The position numbers and the translations under genes are program-made. Positions 11,626-19,045 of a stretch of DNA of 64,000 nucleotides are shown one piece after another. The stretch covers positions 62,001-126,000 of the forward strand of contig CAJOCR010000001.1 of NCBI GenBank assembly GCA_905236755.1. The letters run 5' to 3'. The DNA comes from an uncultured Prevotella sp. GTDB taxonomy: Bacteria; Bacteroidota; Bacteroidia; Bacteroidales; Bacteroidaceae. The notes under the pieces were generated by a model. The model made no database searches, was not told where the DNA came from, and saw only the letters and a list, made by a program, of their open reading frames with translations. Within the stretch, counting starts at the first letter, position 1. Each line of letters begins with the position of its first letter.

Positions 11626-11669
11626 AAAAAAGCATAAGTATAGTTATTGAACTAAACTTATGCTTTTTT
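11626..11669. terminator. Bidirectional terminator between atpG and the ZIP gene
   Basis: An arm starting AAAAAAGCATAAGT at 11626-11645 and its near-complement at 11650-11669 enclose a 4-nt loop. The stem has A runs on the left and T runs on the right, so it can end transcription from both converging sides. It lies 20 bp after the ZIP gene stop. Confidence 0.8.
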
Positions 11670-11688
11670 GTTGCTTTCCATTTTATTT

Positions 11689-12438
11689 TTATGGGAACAT
11701 TTTTTCCATAAACAACAACGTCATGAATCCCAAGAGTAGGGCATAGGTGGCTTGTTTTTGATAGCCGTGGGCGTGGGTTTCTGGAATCATTTCGTCACTT
11801 GTAACATATAGCATTGCACCGCCTGCAAAACCGAGCATTACTGGAAGAAGGGTTTCTGAAGCTGTTCCCATAGCAAAACCTGTCCACACGCCAACAACTT
11901 CTAACATTCCAATGACAAGTGATATTATAAGGGTGCGTAGTGGAGTGACTCCTGCCATGAGTAGTGGCGCTATTATAACCATTCCTTCTGGAATGTTCTG
12001 CAAGGCTATACCAAGGCTTACCGACCAATTAATCTCTTGTGTACTCATGCTTACACCTGCAGCCATTCCTTCTGGCATTTTGTGTATGGCTATTGCCATA
12101 ACAAAGAGAAGTATATGGTTCAGTGTCTTGTTATTGCGATGTTCTTCTTGATCAAGTCCTGTGATGTGATGCAGGTGAGGAGTTACCAAGTCGAGCACGT
12201 TAAGGAAGAGTGCTCCTGCCATTACTCCTGCAACAACTATCCAGCACGAAGATAGAGTTGTCATGTTGAAGGCTGGTACTATAAGTCCGAGCGTGGCTGC
12301 TGCCAGCATTATTCCTGCACAGTATCCCAGTACGGTGTCGTTCCATTTGTGTGGCAACTCCTTGATAAGGAATCCCAATACTGATCCTATTAGTGTTGCT
12401 CCGCATAGTCCTGCGGCACATATCCAAATTTGTGTCAT
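11689..12438 (-). CDS. ZIP-family metal transporter
   Basis: Inner-membrane carrier of 249 residues with about eight helices, expected to import zinc or a related divalent metal. The metal-binding motifs are H-K-M-P-E-G in helix IV and N-I-P-E-G in helix V, in the order and spacing of the GufA/ZupT branch. The internal loop ITGLDQEEHRNNKT contains a short acidic/histidine stretch in place of the usual His-rich loop. Convergent with atpG. The substrate cannot be decided from sequence. Confidence 0.85.
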   Translation of the reverse strand: MTQIWICAAGLCGATLIGSVLGFLIKELPHKWNDTVLGYCAGIMLAAATLGLIVPAFNMTTLSSCWIVVAGVMAGALFLNVLDLVTPHLHHITGLDQEEHRNNKTLNHILLFVMAIAIHKMPEGMAAGVSMSTQEINWSVSLGIALQNIPEGMVIIAPLLMAGVTPLRTLIISLVIGMLEVVGVWTGFAMGTASETLLPVMLGFAGGAMLYVTSDEMIPETHAHGYQKQATYALLLGFMTLLFMEKMFP

Positions 12439-12451
12439 ATATAATTGTTCA

Positions 12452-12466
12452 TCGCACGAAGTGCGA
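12452..12466. repeat. TCGCAC-GAA-GTGCGA hairpin, copy 1
   Basis: A perfect 6-bp palindrome with a GAA loop, in the leader of the ZIP gene. An identical 15-mer occurs at 33519-33533 and a variant at 5379-5392. Each copy is preceded by TTTTCA or TTCA and followed by CNNATT-type sequence. Confidence 0.6.
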
Positions 12467-12502
12467 CCATTTAACGGTCAACTTTCAACGTTCATTACTT
12501 TG

Positions 12503-12510
12503 CAAAGATA
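12503..12510 (-). promoter_or_regulatory. Promoter -7 element of the ZIP gene
   Basis: TATCTTTG on the minus strand, 65 bp before the ZIP gene ATG. A matching -33 TTTG at the right distance is not evident. Confidence 0.5.
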
Positions 12511-12598
12511 TAAAAATATTCAAACAAAACTAGCAATTTTGCAACTAAGTTGCATGTATGTATCTATATTTTTGTAGTCAAAGAAAATTGATTATAAT

Positions 12599-12756
12599 AT
12601 GTTTTGGGATTTAGTATCAAATTATTATTCAGTATTTGAAAACCTATTTAATGGTAAGGTAAATAGTGAGATGTGTAAACATGTAGCTGAGAAGATCGAT
12701 TCTAACGATGATGTTCTTGAGTGTGCATGTGGAACAGGTATGCATAGCAATCCATG
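12599..12756 (+). pseudogene. 5' fragment of a class I SAM-dependent methyltransferase
   Basis: From the ATG at 12599 the frame gives 52 residues beginning MFWDLVSNYYSVFENLFNG. It then reaches VLECACGTGM, which is motif I of the SAM-binding Rossmann fold of Bacteroidales class I methyltransferases. Just after that motif, similarity stops and the frame ends at a TGA. The missing 150 or so residues would hold the rest of the cofactor site, so it cannot be active. It faces a second truncated gene, and both lose their sequence at the palindrome TATGCATA (12739-12746). Confidence 0.75.
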
Positions 12757-12976
12757 AAAAAAAGCTATACTGAGGTGCAGAATTGTCGGCACCCAGTCTT
12801 ATGTTTCCTATTTTGCTGAATGCAAGTACAAATAGAAATATCAGGAAGAAGGAAACGATAAGTATATAGCTCCAACTTAGATTAGCGTAAATCCAGTTCT
12901 GAATGTGTGTCAGAAGAGTGTTTTGTGCAAATATAATAATAAATAATGAGAGTACAATTTTTGTACTATATTTCAC
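12739..12976 (-). pseudogene. 5' fragment of a BCCT-family (betaine/choline/carnitine) transporter
   Basis: The minus-strand frame from the ATG at 12976 reads MKYSTKIVLSLFIIIF, a second membrane segment, then KIGNIRLGADNSAPQYSFFS and WIAM (to residue 78). That matches the N-terminal two helices and the conserved RLG-x-D-S-x-P-x-(F/Y)-S-x-x-S-W-x-A-M segment of BCCT osmolyte carriers. In intact family members this is followed by LFSAGMGIG; here the sequence switches to unrelated bases (the methyltransferase fragment). About 400 residues are missing. It starts 2 bp after the NUDIX pseudogene stop. Confidence 0.75.
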
Positions 12977-12978
12977 AA

Positions 12979-13539
12979 CTATTCAACAATTTTTTTTGTC
13001 GCAAAGTATTTCCATAGAGGTGCTGTCATGAGAGCCTGACAGAATTCTCCGTTCTTTAACATTTCGTAAACCTCTTCCTGTGAGCGGAAAAATACTTCAA
13101 TGTCTTCTGTTTCGTCAAGATGTGTGTCTGAAATCTTTTCTACCCCTTCTGCCAAAAATGTGTGACTATGGTTATTCATAGAGCCAGGATTAGGCGAAAG
13201 AACCATAAACTCGCTCCATGTTCCTCCACCGAAACCAGTTTCCTCTTGTAGCTCACGTTTTGCAGCAGCAAGAGGTTCTTCACCTTTTTCTATTACTCCT
13301 GCAGGTATCTCTGTTGACACTACTCGCTGTGCGTGTCGTCATTGACGTTCAAGAATCATTTTTCCATCCTTGGTGATGGCAATAACATTTATCCAATCAG
13401 GGTATTCTAATGTATAGTATTCATCGTATATTCGTCCATCGGGAAGTTGCACCTTCTCAACTTTTGCTGTCAACCAATGGCGTTTAATAAGGTACTCTTC
13501 CTCAATCGTTTTCCATTCTAATTCTTTGTCTGTTCGCAT
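12979..13539 (-). pseudogene. NUDIX hydrolase interrupted by an in-frame TGA
   Basis: One continuous frame of 187 codons from the ATG at 13539 is broken by TGA at 13341-13339. Upstream: MRTDKELEWKTIEEEYLIKR to KMILERQ. Downstream, in the same frame: RHAQRVVSTEIPAGVIEKGE, then the complete Nudix box G-x5-E-x7-REL-x-EE-x-GF. Related ADP-sugar or nucleotide-sugar pyrophosphatases read RQYRH at this place, so the stop replaces one residue of a conserved strand. With no frameshift or recoding signal visible, a nonsense mutation (or a sequencing error) is the simplest reading. The catalytic box sits after the stop. Confidence 0.8.
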
Positions 13540-13669
13540 AATTATATTGAAATATTGAACCAAAGGTTACTGATTGAGCGTTTACTATCAGTAAAGCCAG
13601 TGCAAACGTTGAAGCGAGGGAAGTAAAAATTGATAATTAAGAAAAATCAAATCCTAATTCCTAACTCTA

Positions 13670-13849
13670 TTAGTATTTGCTTTTCTTTTTGCTATTAATA
13701 ATATAGAAGCAAATACCAACGATGATACTAATAAGTCCGAGGAATAATAGCCAGTTTTGGTTAGACCAACCTGTAATGTGACTTATAAGAAGAATGGTTA
13801 CTCCGAGATAAACCAATGGTAGGTCGAGATATTTTTGTATTGATTTCAT
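13670..13849 (-). CDS. Small two-helix membrane protein
   Basis: 59 residues from the ATG at 13849 (MKSIQKYLDLPLVYLGVTIL). Two hydrophobic helices (about 13-30 and 36-52) are separated by a Trp/Asn-rich turn, and the tail is lysine-rich (NSKKKSKY). I do not recognise a function; small membrane proteins of this layout are common next to housekeeping genes in Prevotella. It follows the gene for the 43-residue basic protein (stop 13898) by 48 bp. Confidence 0.55.
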   Translation of the reverse strand: MKSIQKYLDLPLVYLGVTILLISHITGWSNQNWLLFLGLISIIVGICFYIINSKKKSKY

Positions 13850-13897
13850 AATATCAAAAATATACAATTTAGTGCTAATAATTGTATTAGCTTTTTT

Positions 13898-14029
13898 TTA
13901 CAGTGCTTCGTCCTCGGGCTTTTCGAGGCGTGGCTTTGCAATTGGAAAACGTTGTTTCTTTTTGCGCAGCCACTCCTGTTTACGTGCCTCGTAGTCACGA
14001 CGTTGGCGTTCGAGAAAGTTGTCAGCCAT
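13898..14029 (-). CDS. Conserved small basic protein (43 residues)
   Basis: Reads MADNFLERQRRDYEARKQEW and continues LRKKKQRFPIAKPRLEKPED to the end. Strongly charged, predicted helical in its first 27 residues, no membrane segment. Short proteins starting MADN(F/Y)LE and rich in Arg/Lys are, to my knowledge, conserved in Bacteroidales, but no function is known to me. It starts 5 bp after the stop of the DUF4270 gene, so it is likely in the same transcript and translated after it. Confidence 0.65.
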   Translation of the reverse strand: MADNFLERQRRDYEARKQEWLRKKKQRFPIAKPRLEKPEDEAL

Positions 14030-14034
14030 TATAG

Positions 14035-15465
14035 TTAGTTTTCTTTGTTATCAAACTTACTATAGATGACTGATACTTTGATAGCATCATTACCACCCTT
14101 TAGACGTGTGCTTGATACGCCCATATAATGACAAAGATTGGTAGGGTAGGTGCTATACTGAACGGTTACAGTTGTATAGTCAACAGGAATTACTATTGCT
14201 TTATTCCAGTTGGCACTCAGAGTTCCTTCTTTCTTTGATTTTTCCTTAGCGTTATACATTGCTTTTACAAGTCCTTCTATATTATTGAAGGTGTAGATGT
14301 TGTTACTTGCATAGGCTATGTATGATTTCTTGTAGTCAGGAAGACTATGATTTGCAAAGAAAGTCTCAAGGCTATCTGCTGGGATCATGAGCAGTGTCGT
14401 AGGGGCTTTTATAGGGTATTTGCCCTGATAGTTGTCGTTGATACGATTGAACTCTATCTTTACTGAGTTAAGAGTATCTTTTTCGTGCCCCTCCATGATC
14501 TTGTCAACAGGAAGTTCTATCTCAGTGAAAATACCTGCTGGTGTTTTGAGATATGTACAACTGTTATCGCTGGCAAGTGTTTGAAGAGCTGCCTTGTCAT
14601 TTACGAAGTTGTTGGTGAGCATTACTTCATCAGTAGATACAAAAGAAGCCATACCTACGTATGTAGTGTCTTTTGATTCATTCAACTTTTCTGTATAATG
14701 ATAATAGATGTTGAGCTGTGTATTGAAAACTCTTGCCATGTTACCAAGTCCATCAGTACTCTTAATATAGAATCCTGGTACAATGTTCTTTGTGAACTTG
14801 TATGCACTGGTAAAGTTTGACGGATCTGTGTAGTACTGGCGGATTACGTATGTACCATAGTTATTGTATGCATTTCCACTCTTGTCGATATATGGCTTAT
14901 CAAGAGAGATTATAATGCTATCAGAAAGTGATGGCTTGGCAGCTGTCATGTCCTTGAGGGTGTAGGCTTGTGAAAGTTTGATACCGTTTTCACGGATATA
15001 TCCTTCTTTCTCAGGATCAAAATCAGCATAGTAATCGGTGTTGTCGGCTACAGGTTTAGCTAATTCCAAGGCTGTGAGTTGCATTGGAGCGAGTGAATCG
15101 CCATATTCAACGTTATAGAACAGAACAAGTTTTACTGAGTCGGCAATAACTTTGCCGTCTTTTTGACCAACTTTGCTGCTTTCAGGCATAGAAAAATTGC
15201 TACGCGAATGGAACTGTGTCATATAGTTGCCAGTGAGGTAGCTATTTGTTTCAGGATCCTTGATTTTGCCAAGGTAGCCATATAGATTGCGTGAGAGTAC
15301 AGACTCAGCCACAATAGACTTTGTTGATGCACTAAAAGTAGCTGTTGACACACTCAGTTTGTCAGCATTGTCGGTGAGAGATGTTCCGATACCTTCTGTT
15401 GTATCGTCGCATGCAACAAGTGTGCATGCTGCAAGTGCTATGCTTGCAAGGAATTTTAATTTCAT
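14035..15465 (-). CDS. DUF4270 family lipoprotein
   Basis: 476 residues with a lipoprotein signal (L-V-A-C, lipidated C19) followed by DDTTEGIGTSL, the usual opening of DUF4270 proteins; the rest is beta-rich and probably surface- or periplasm-facing on the outer membrane. In Bacteroidales this family is regularly encoded next to the glycogen-synthase-like gene and panC/panD, as here. It starts 13 bp after the synthase-like gene stop, so the two are one operon. The biochemical role is unknown. Confidence 0.85.
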   Translation of the reverse strand: MKLKFLASIALAACTLVACDDTTEGIGTSLTDNADKLSVSTATFSASTKSIVAESVLSRNLYGYLGKIKDPETNSYLTGNYMTQFHSRSNFSMPESSKVGQKDGKVIADSVKLVLFYNVEYGDSLAPMQLTALELAKPVADNTDYYADFDPEKEGYIRENGIKLSQAYTLKDMTAAKPSLSDSIIISLDKPYIDKSGNAYNNYGTYVIRQYYTDPSNFTSAYKFTKNIVPGFYIKSTDGLGNMARVFNTQLNIYYHYTEKLNESKDTTYVGMASFVSTDEVMLTNNFVNDKAALQTLASDNSCTYLKTPAGIFTEIELPVDKIMEGHEKDTLNSVKIEFNRINDNYQGKYPIKAPTTLLMIPADSLETFFANHSLPDYKKSYIAYASNNIYTFNNIEGLVKAMYNAKEKSKKEGTLSANWNKAIVIPVDYTTVTVQYSTYPTNLCHYMGVSSTRLKGGNDAIKVSVIYSKFDNKEN

Positions 15466-15478
15466 AGGGTTATGAGAA

Positions 15479-16285
15479 TTATTCTTCAGGGCTTATTTCG
15501 TTAAAGAACTTGCTGTATGCATCCATATAGTCTGCTCCCTGATATTTGAGATATGGTATTTGTTTACTATTAGCATAGTCAACGAGTTCTTTATTTATGT
15601 TTTCGGTAGCTTCAATAACACCATCGCTATAATCGAGGGCAAGCTTACCAAGCTCTAAGAAATCAAATTTATCGTTGTAATCTTTAAGAATAGAGGCTTT
15701 TGCTTCACGGAACTCAAGACAATTCTTGAAGTTGGTACCGAGTTCGCCTTTAAGCTGGTCTGAGAAGAGCGATGTGATGATCTTTGTGTTAGCAAAAGAA
15801 GGTTCATCGTGATAAGCCGTCTTCACATATAGAGGGATAACAGCTCCCATCCAGCCCTGACATACGATGATGTCTGGTGTCCAACGTAGTTTCTTTACTG
15901 TCTCAAGCACACCACGCGCAAAGAAGATAGCGCGTTCGCCATTGTCGGCGTAGTCGTCAACAGGCTCTTCGCCAGCTTTGTGCTTGCAGAAGTAATCTTC
16001 GTTATCGATAAAATATACTTGTATTCTTGATTGTGGAATAGAAGCCACTTTAATTATCAATGGGTGGTCTGTTTCGTCTATGATGAGATTCAGTCCAGAG
16101 AGGCGTATTACTTCATGGAGCTGACCTCTGATTTCGTTGATAGTTCCCCATTTTGGCATGAAGGTGCGGATTTCGTATCCCGCCTCTTGTGCTTTTTGAG
16201 GGAGCTCTCTTCCCATCACTGACATTTCGGTTTCTGGTACATAAGGAGTAATCTCCTGGTTAATGAATAATACTTTCTTTGCCAT
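15479..16285 (-). CDS. Glycogen/starch synthase-like protein, N-terminal domain only
   Basis: 268 residues that align only with the N-terminal Rossmann domain of GT5 glycogen synthases: MAKKVLFINQEITPYVPETE at the start, DYADNGERAIFFARGVLETV, and TPDIIVCQGWMGAVIPLY for the D-x-H-D-W region. Two things are missing: the K-T-G-G-L glucosyl-donor loop, replaced by PETEMS, and the whole C-terminal domain with the catalytic E-x7-E. It is therefore unlikely to make glycogen by itself. I chose the ATG at 16285 because the family starts there. Often annotated glgA in related genomes, but I would not carry over the activity. Confidence 0.75.
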   Translation of the reverse strand: MAKKVLFINQEITPYVPETEMSVMGRELPQKAQEAGYEIRTFMPKWGTINEIRGQLHEVIRLSGLNLIIDETDHPLIIKVASIPQSRIQVYFIDNEDYFCKHKAGEEPVDDYADNGERAIFFARGVLETVKKLRWTPDIIVCQGWMGAVIPLYVKTAYHDEPSFANTKIITSLFSDQLKGELGTNFKNCLEFREAKASILKDYNDKFDFLELGKLALDYSDGVIEATENINKELVDYANSKQIPYLKYQGADYMDAYSKFFNEISPEE

Positions 16286-16306
16286 ATTTCTGAAATTATA
16301 ACATTG

Positions 16307-16314
16307 CAAAGGTA
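16307..16314 (-). promoter_or_regulatory. Promoter -7 element of the synthase-like/DUF4270 operon
   Basis: TACCTTTG on the minus strand, 21 bp before the ATG at 16285, in the typical context GCAAAGGTACAAAAAAA of Bacteroidota promoters. It is divergent from panC. Confidence 0.6.
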
Positions 16315-16502
16315 CAAAAAAACTATGAAATGCGAGCCATTTATTTTGAAAAGCATTAAAAATAAGATATGAATTCGCATATTTTTAAAATAAATCTTTT
16401 TTATTTAAGAAAAAAGTTGTTATTTTGCACCCTCAAACTTATGAACGAAGCGAAATGACAATGGGATTTTGTTATCCACTTTGTTTTTTAATTTAGATCG
16501 AG

Positions 16503-17360
16503 ATGAAGATAATCAAAAAGATTGTTGACCTTCAGAATGAATTGTTTGACATTAGAAAAGAGGGTAAGAGTGTGGGATTGGTTCCTACCATGGGTGCTCT
16601 TCACGAAGGTCATGCGTCGTTGGTAAAGCGTAGTGTCAAAGAGAATGATGTTACTGTTGTTTCTGTGTTTCTAAATCCTACACAGTTTAACGATCAGGGT
16701 GATTTAGACCGTTATCCTCGTACTTTGGAAGCTGATTGCAAGCTCTTGGAGGAATGTGGTGCTGACTACTGTTTGGCGCCATCAGTAGAGGAAATGTATC
16801 CTGTTGCTGATAATCGTCATTTTGAATTCCCTCCTGTATCTACTGTTATGGAGGGAGCTAAGCGTCCTGGTCATTTCAATGGTGTTTGCCAGGTGGTTAG
16901 TCGCTTGTTCTATATTGTGCGTCCTGATCGTGCCTACTTTGGCGAGAAAGACTGGCAGCAGATAGCTGTTGTTAAGCAGCTTGTTAAGTTTATCGGTATG
17001 CAGGATAAACTGCAAATTGTGGAGTGCGAGATTGTGCGTGATGAGGATGGTTTGGCTAAGAGTAGTCGTAATACTCTTCTTGCAGCTGATGAGCGCAAGA
17101 TAGCTCCAAATATTTATAAAGCCTTGAAAGAGAGTATTGATTATGCTAAGAAGAATAGTGTTAAAGATACTCACGATAAGGTTGTTGCTGATATTAATGC
17201 TGTTGACGGACTTGAAGTGGAATACTTTGAGATTGTTGACGGTAATACTTTACAGGCCGTTTCCGATTGGAAGGATAGTGACTATGTTGTGGGATGTATT
17301 ACCGTTTATTGTGGTAAAACTCCTATTCGTTTGATAGACCATATTAAGTATAAGGGATAA
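16503..17360 (+). CDS. panC: Pantothenate synthetase
   Basis: Joins pantoate and beta-alanine with ATP in coenzyme A synthesis. 285 residues. [14 protein letters not shown] holds the HxGH nucleotide motif, FLNPTQFN the pantoate site, FGEKDWQQ the ATP/PPi site, and LAKSSRN the KMSKS-like loop. Divergent from the synthase-like gene. Its TAA stop shares one base with the panD ATG (TAATG), so the two are translationally coupled. Confidence 0.97.
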   Translation: MKIIKKIVDLQNELFDIRKEGKSVGLVPTMGALHEGHASLVKRSVKENDVTVVSVFLNPTQFNDQGDLDRYPRTLEADCKLLEECGADYCLAPSVEEMYPVADNRHFEFPPVSTVMEGAKRPGHFNGVCQVVSRLFYIVRPDRAYFGEKDWQQIAVVKQLVKFIGMQDKLQIVECEIVRDEDGLAKSSRNTLLAADERKIAPNIYKALKESIDYAKKNSVKDTHDKVVADINAVDGLEVEYFEIVDGNTLQAVSDWKDSDYVVGCITVYCGKTPIRLIDHIKYKG

Positions 17361-17704
17361 TGCAGATTCAGGTATTAAAAAGTAAGATTCATTGTGCCAC
17401 AGTAACTGAGGCAAATATTAATTATATGGGTAGCATTACCATTGATGCTGATCTTCTTGATGCTGCAAATATGATTGCAGGTGAAAAGGTTCAGATTGTT
17501 GATAATAATAATGGTAATCGCTTTGAAACTTATATCATTGCAGGTGAAAGAGGTAGTGGTTGCATCTGTCTTAATGGTGCTGCAGCCCGTCAGGTTCTTG
17601 TTGGCGATACCGTGATTATCATCTCGTATGCTCTCATGGACTTTGAAGAGGCTAAGACATTCAAGCCCAGCATCGTTTTCCCAAAAGAAAACAACAGATT
17701 ATAA
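17360..17704 (+). CDS. panD: Aspartate 1-decarboxylase
   Basis: Makes beta-alanine from aspartate, feeding PanC. 114 residues. Pyruvoyl-dependent enzyme: the self-processing site G24-S25 is present in [10 protein letters not shown]9 and the Y22-M-G-S context are kept, and [12 protein letters not shown] is the conserved C-terminal loop. It overlaps the panC stop by one base. A 9-bp palindrome (ATAATATCG / CGATATTAT) follows the stop, without a T run. Confidence 0.96.
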   Translation: MQIQVLKSKIHCATVTEANINYMGSITIDADLLDAANMIAGEKVQIVDNNNGNRFETYIIAGERGSGCICLNGAAARQVLVGDTVIIISYALMDFEEAKTFKPSIVFPKENNRL

Positions 17705-17725
17705 TATCGAATCCGATATTATAAT

Positions 17726-17822
17726 AATGAGTAAAGAATAATGAGTAATGAGTAATGAAGTGCGCAGCGCTTTTAATTAATTTATATTGAATAATGGGTA
17801 ATGGGGGAGAGACCGTTACTCA
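17726..17822. repeat. AT-rich TAATGAGTAATGAG repeat downstream of panD
   Basis: Tandem, slightly varied copies of the 7-mer TAATGAG, then AATGGGTAATGG paired with a downstream TTACTCATT. No gene. Together with 18198-18389 it brackets the four-helix-bundle pseudogene in inverted orientation. Confidence 0.55.
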
Positions 17823-18183
17823 TTATTTTTTTTCGCTTTTATTTTTGGCTGATTTGAGAATACTGGCTAATATTCTTATTATGTCCATATTGTCATTCAA
17901 TAATGAGGTATATTCGTCTGTTGTAATAAACTGTGAATCATACAATATATTAAGCCAATATTTTGTTTCTTGAGCCTCTTTGAATGCAATGCTCATTTTG
18001 CTGATAAAATCCGCATGTGATTGAGCGTAAGTACCTTCCGTTACATTTGCCACCTATACTTGTTCCACTTCTTAATATTTGGTCTGATCGTGTATATTCG
18101 TGTTTCTCTTTTATCAGATAAATATTAAGACGAGATATTTTCTTTCCAAATTCTTCTGTTTTTTCAAGTATTATGTTTTTCAT
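17823..18183 (-). pseudogene. Four-helix-bundle protein gene (S23/IVP-like) with a frameshift
   Basis: From the ATG at 18183: MKNIILEKTEEFGKKISRLN, then RSDQILRSGTSIG, where the frame goes wrong. In the next frame NVTEGTYAQSHADFISKMSI and the helices up to ILKSAKNKSEKK continue the same family (23S-rRNA intervening-sequence-type four-helix-bundle proteins, whose hallmark is RS-x-SIG-x-N-x-x-EG). One extra base around 18050-18053 (GGTGGCAAAT where GGTGCAAAT is expected) explains the break. About 119 codons in total. Function unknown even for intact members. A perfect 18-bp hairpin lies just upstream. Confidence 0.75.
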
Positions 18184-18197
18184 TTTATTATTCGTTT

Positions 18198-18389
18198 TAA
18201 ATGAAAAATGAGTAATGTTTCCATTACTCATTTTTCATTATTGGGTAATTGTTGCTTTCTAAATATAAGCTCTATTCGTCAATAATAATTTTCATTATTC
18301 ATTACTAACTTTCATTTTCATTCATAATTCATTACTCATTACTCATTATTAGCTACTCATTATTAATTGAGCGAACGAAGTGAGTTCTA
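18198..18389. repeat. Hairpin and TACTCATTA repeats upstream of the four-helix gene
   Basis: A perfect 18-bp inverted repeat (18200-18217 and 18222-18239, 4-nt loop, arms built from AATGAAAAATGAGTAATG) is followed to 18389 by many ATTACTCATT variants and a GAGCGAACGAAGTGAG element. No coding capacity in these 190 bases. Confidence 0.6.
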
Positions 18390-18818
18390 TTATTCCACTA
18401 CCACCAATGTATCTTCCTCGAGTACAGCCTGACCTACCTTAACACAGATAGCGGTTACCTTACCGTCTTTCTCTGCCTCGATGTTATTAGCCATTTTCAT
18501 AGCCTCGAGAACAACGAGGGTATCGCCAGCCTTTACTTCCTGACCAACCTCAACCTCAATACCTGTGATAGTACCAGGAAGTGGTGCCTTGATAGCATTG
18601 TTTGTATTTACGTTTGCTGCAGGTGCTGCCTCTGCATCGCTTTCAGCAGCTACAGGCTTACCTAATACGGGTTTCTCCTTCTTAGGCTCTTCCTTCTTTT
18701 CAAGCTGAACCTTGTAGTCATCACCGTTAACATTTACGGCTGCTACGTTGTTCTCATCAATGTCGCCGATGGTAACTTTGTATTCTTTACCATCGATGGT
18801 GTATTTGAATTCTTTCAT
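18390..18818 (-). CDS. Biotin carboxyl carrier subunit
   Basis: 142 residues. The C-terminal 70 form a biotinyl domain with the attachment lysine K108 in EAMKMAN; an Ala/Pro/Glu-rich linker (about 42-72) joins it to an N-terminal beta-rich domain. It carries CO2 between the partner subunits of a biotin-dependent acyl-CoA carboxylase or sodium-pumping decarboxylase. It lies downstream of the carboxyltransferase gene (19046) and the 49-residue gene (18878) on the same strand, so the three form an operon. Which of the two enzyme types it serves is open, since no biotin carboxylase or membrane beta subunit is in the window. Confidence 0.9.
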   Translation of the reverse strand: MKEFKYTIDGKEYKVTIGDIDENNVAAVNVNGDDYKVQLEKKEEPKKEKPVLGKPVAAESDAEAAPAANVNTNNAIKAPLPGTITGIEVEVGQEVKAGDTLVVLEAMKMANNIEAEKDGKVTAICVKVGQAVLEEDTLVVVE

Positions 18819-18877
18819 TTCTTAATTACTTTTTTATAGCATTACTGCTAATCAATAATTCTCTAATCACTAACCGC

Positions 18878-19027
18878 TTAAGGTTTCTGAGTAAAACCAA
18901 GAACTTTTGCGTTCCAAAGAGTATGACGCTCTTTGATAGTGATAAAGCCTGGCTCTTTATCGTGAACATTATTGCCCTCGAACTCATAAAGAGCCATAGC
19001 TATTGCTGCATACACGTTTTTATCCAT
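18878..19027 (-). CDS. Small subunit of the biotin enzyme (epsilon/OadG-tail-like)
   Basis: 49 residues: MDKNVYAAIAMALYEFEGNN, then VHDKEPGFITIKERHTLWNA and a short tail. The pattern AAIA-x-AL-x-E-x8-HD-x-E-x-G-x-ITI-x9-WNAK is, as I recall it, that of the C-terminal tail of delta/OadG subunits and the free epsilon subunit of methylmalonyl-CoA decarboxylase. It lies between the carboxyltransferase and biotin-carrier genes. In Veillonella the epsilon subunit stabilises the complex; a similar role here is inference. Confidence 0.65.
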   Translation of the reverse strand: MDKNVYAAIAMALYEFEGNNVHDKEPGFITIKERHTLWNAKVLGFTQKP

Positions 19028-19045
19028 AATCTTTCAAATTTCTGA

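Noticed and set aside
12644..12738. Extension of the BCCT fragment into a 110-residue membrane protein
   Set aside because: The last 32 codons are the antisense of the methyltransferase fragment and have no transporter similarity.
13339..13341. TGA as selenocysteine or programmed readthrough in the NUDIX gene
   Set aside because: No selenocysteine insertion structure is seen after the codon, NUDIX enzymes do not use selenocysteine, and neighbouring genes are also disabled.
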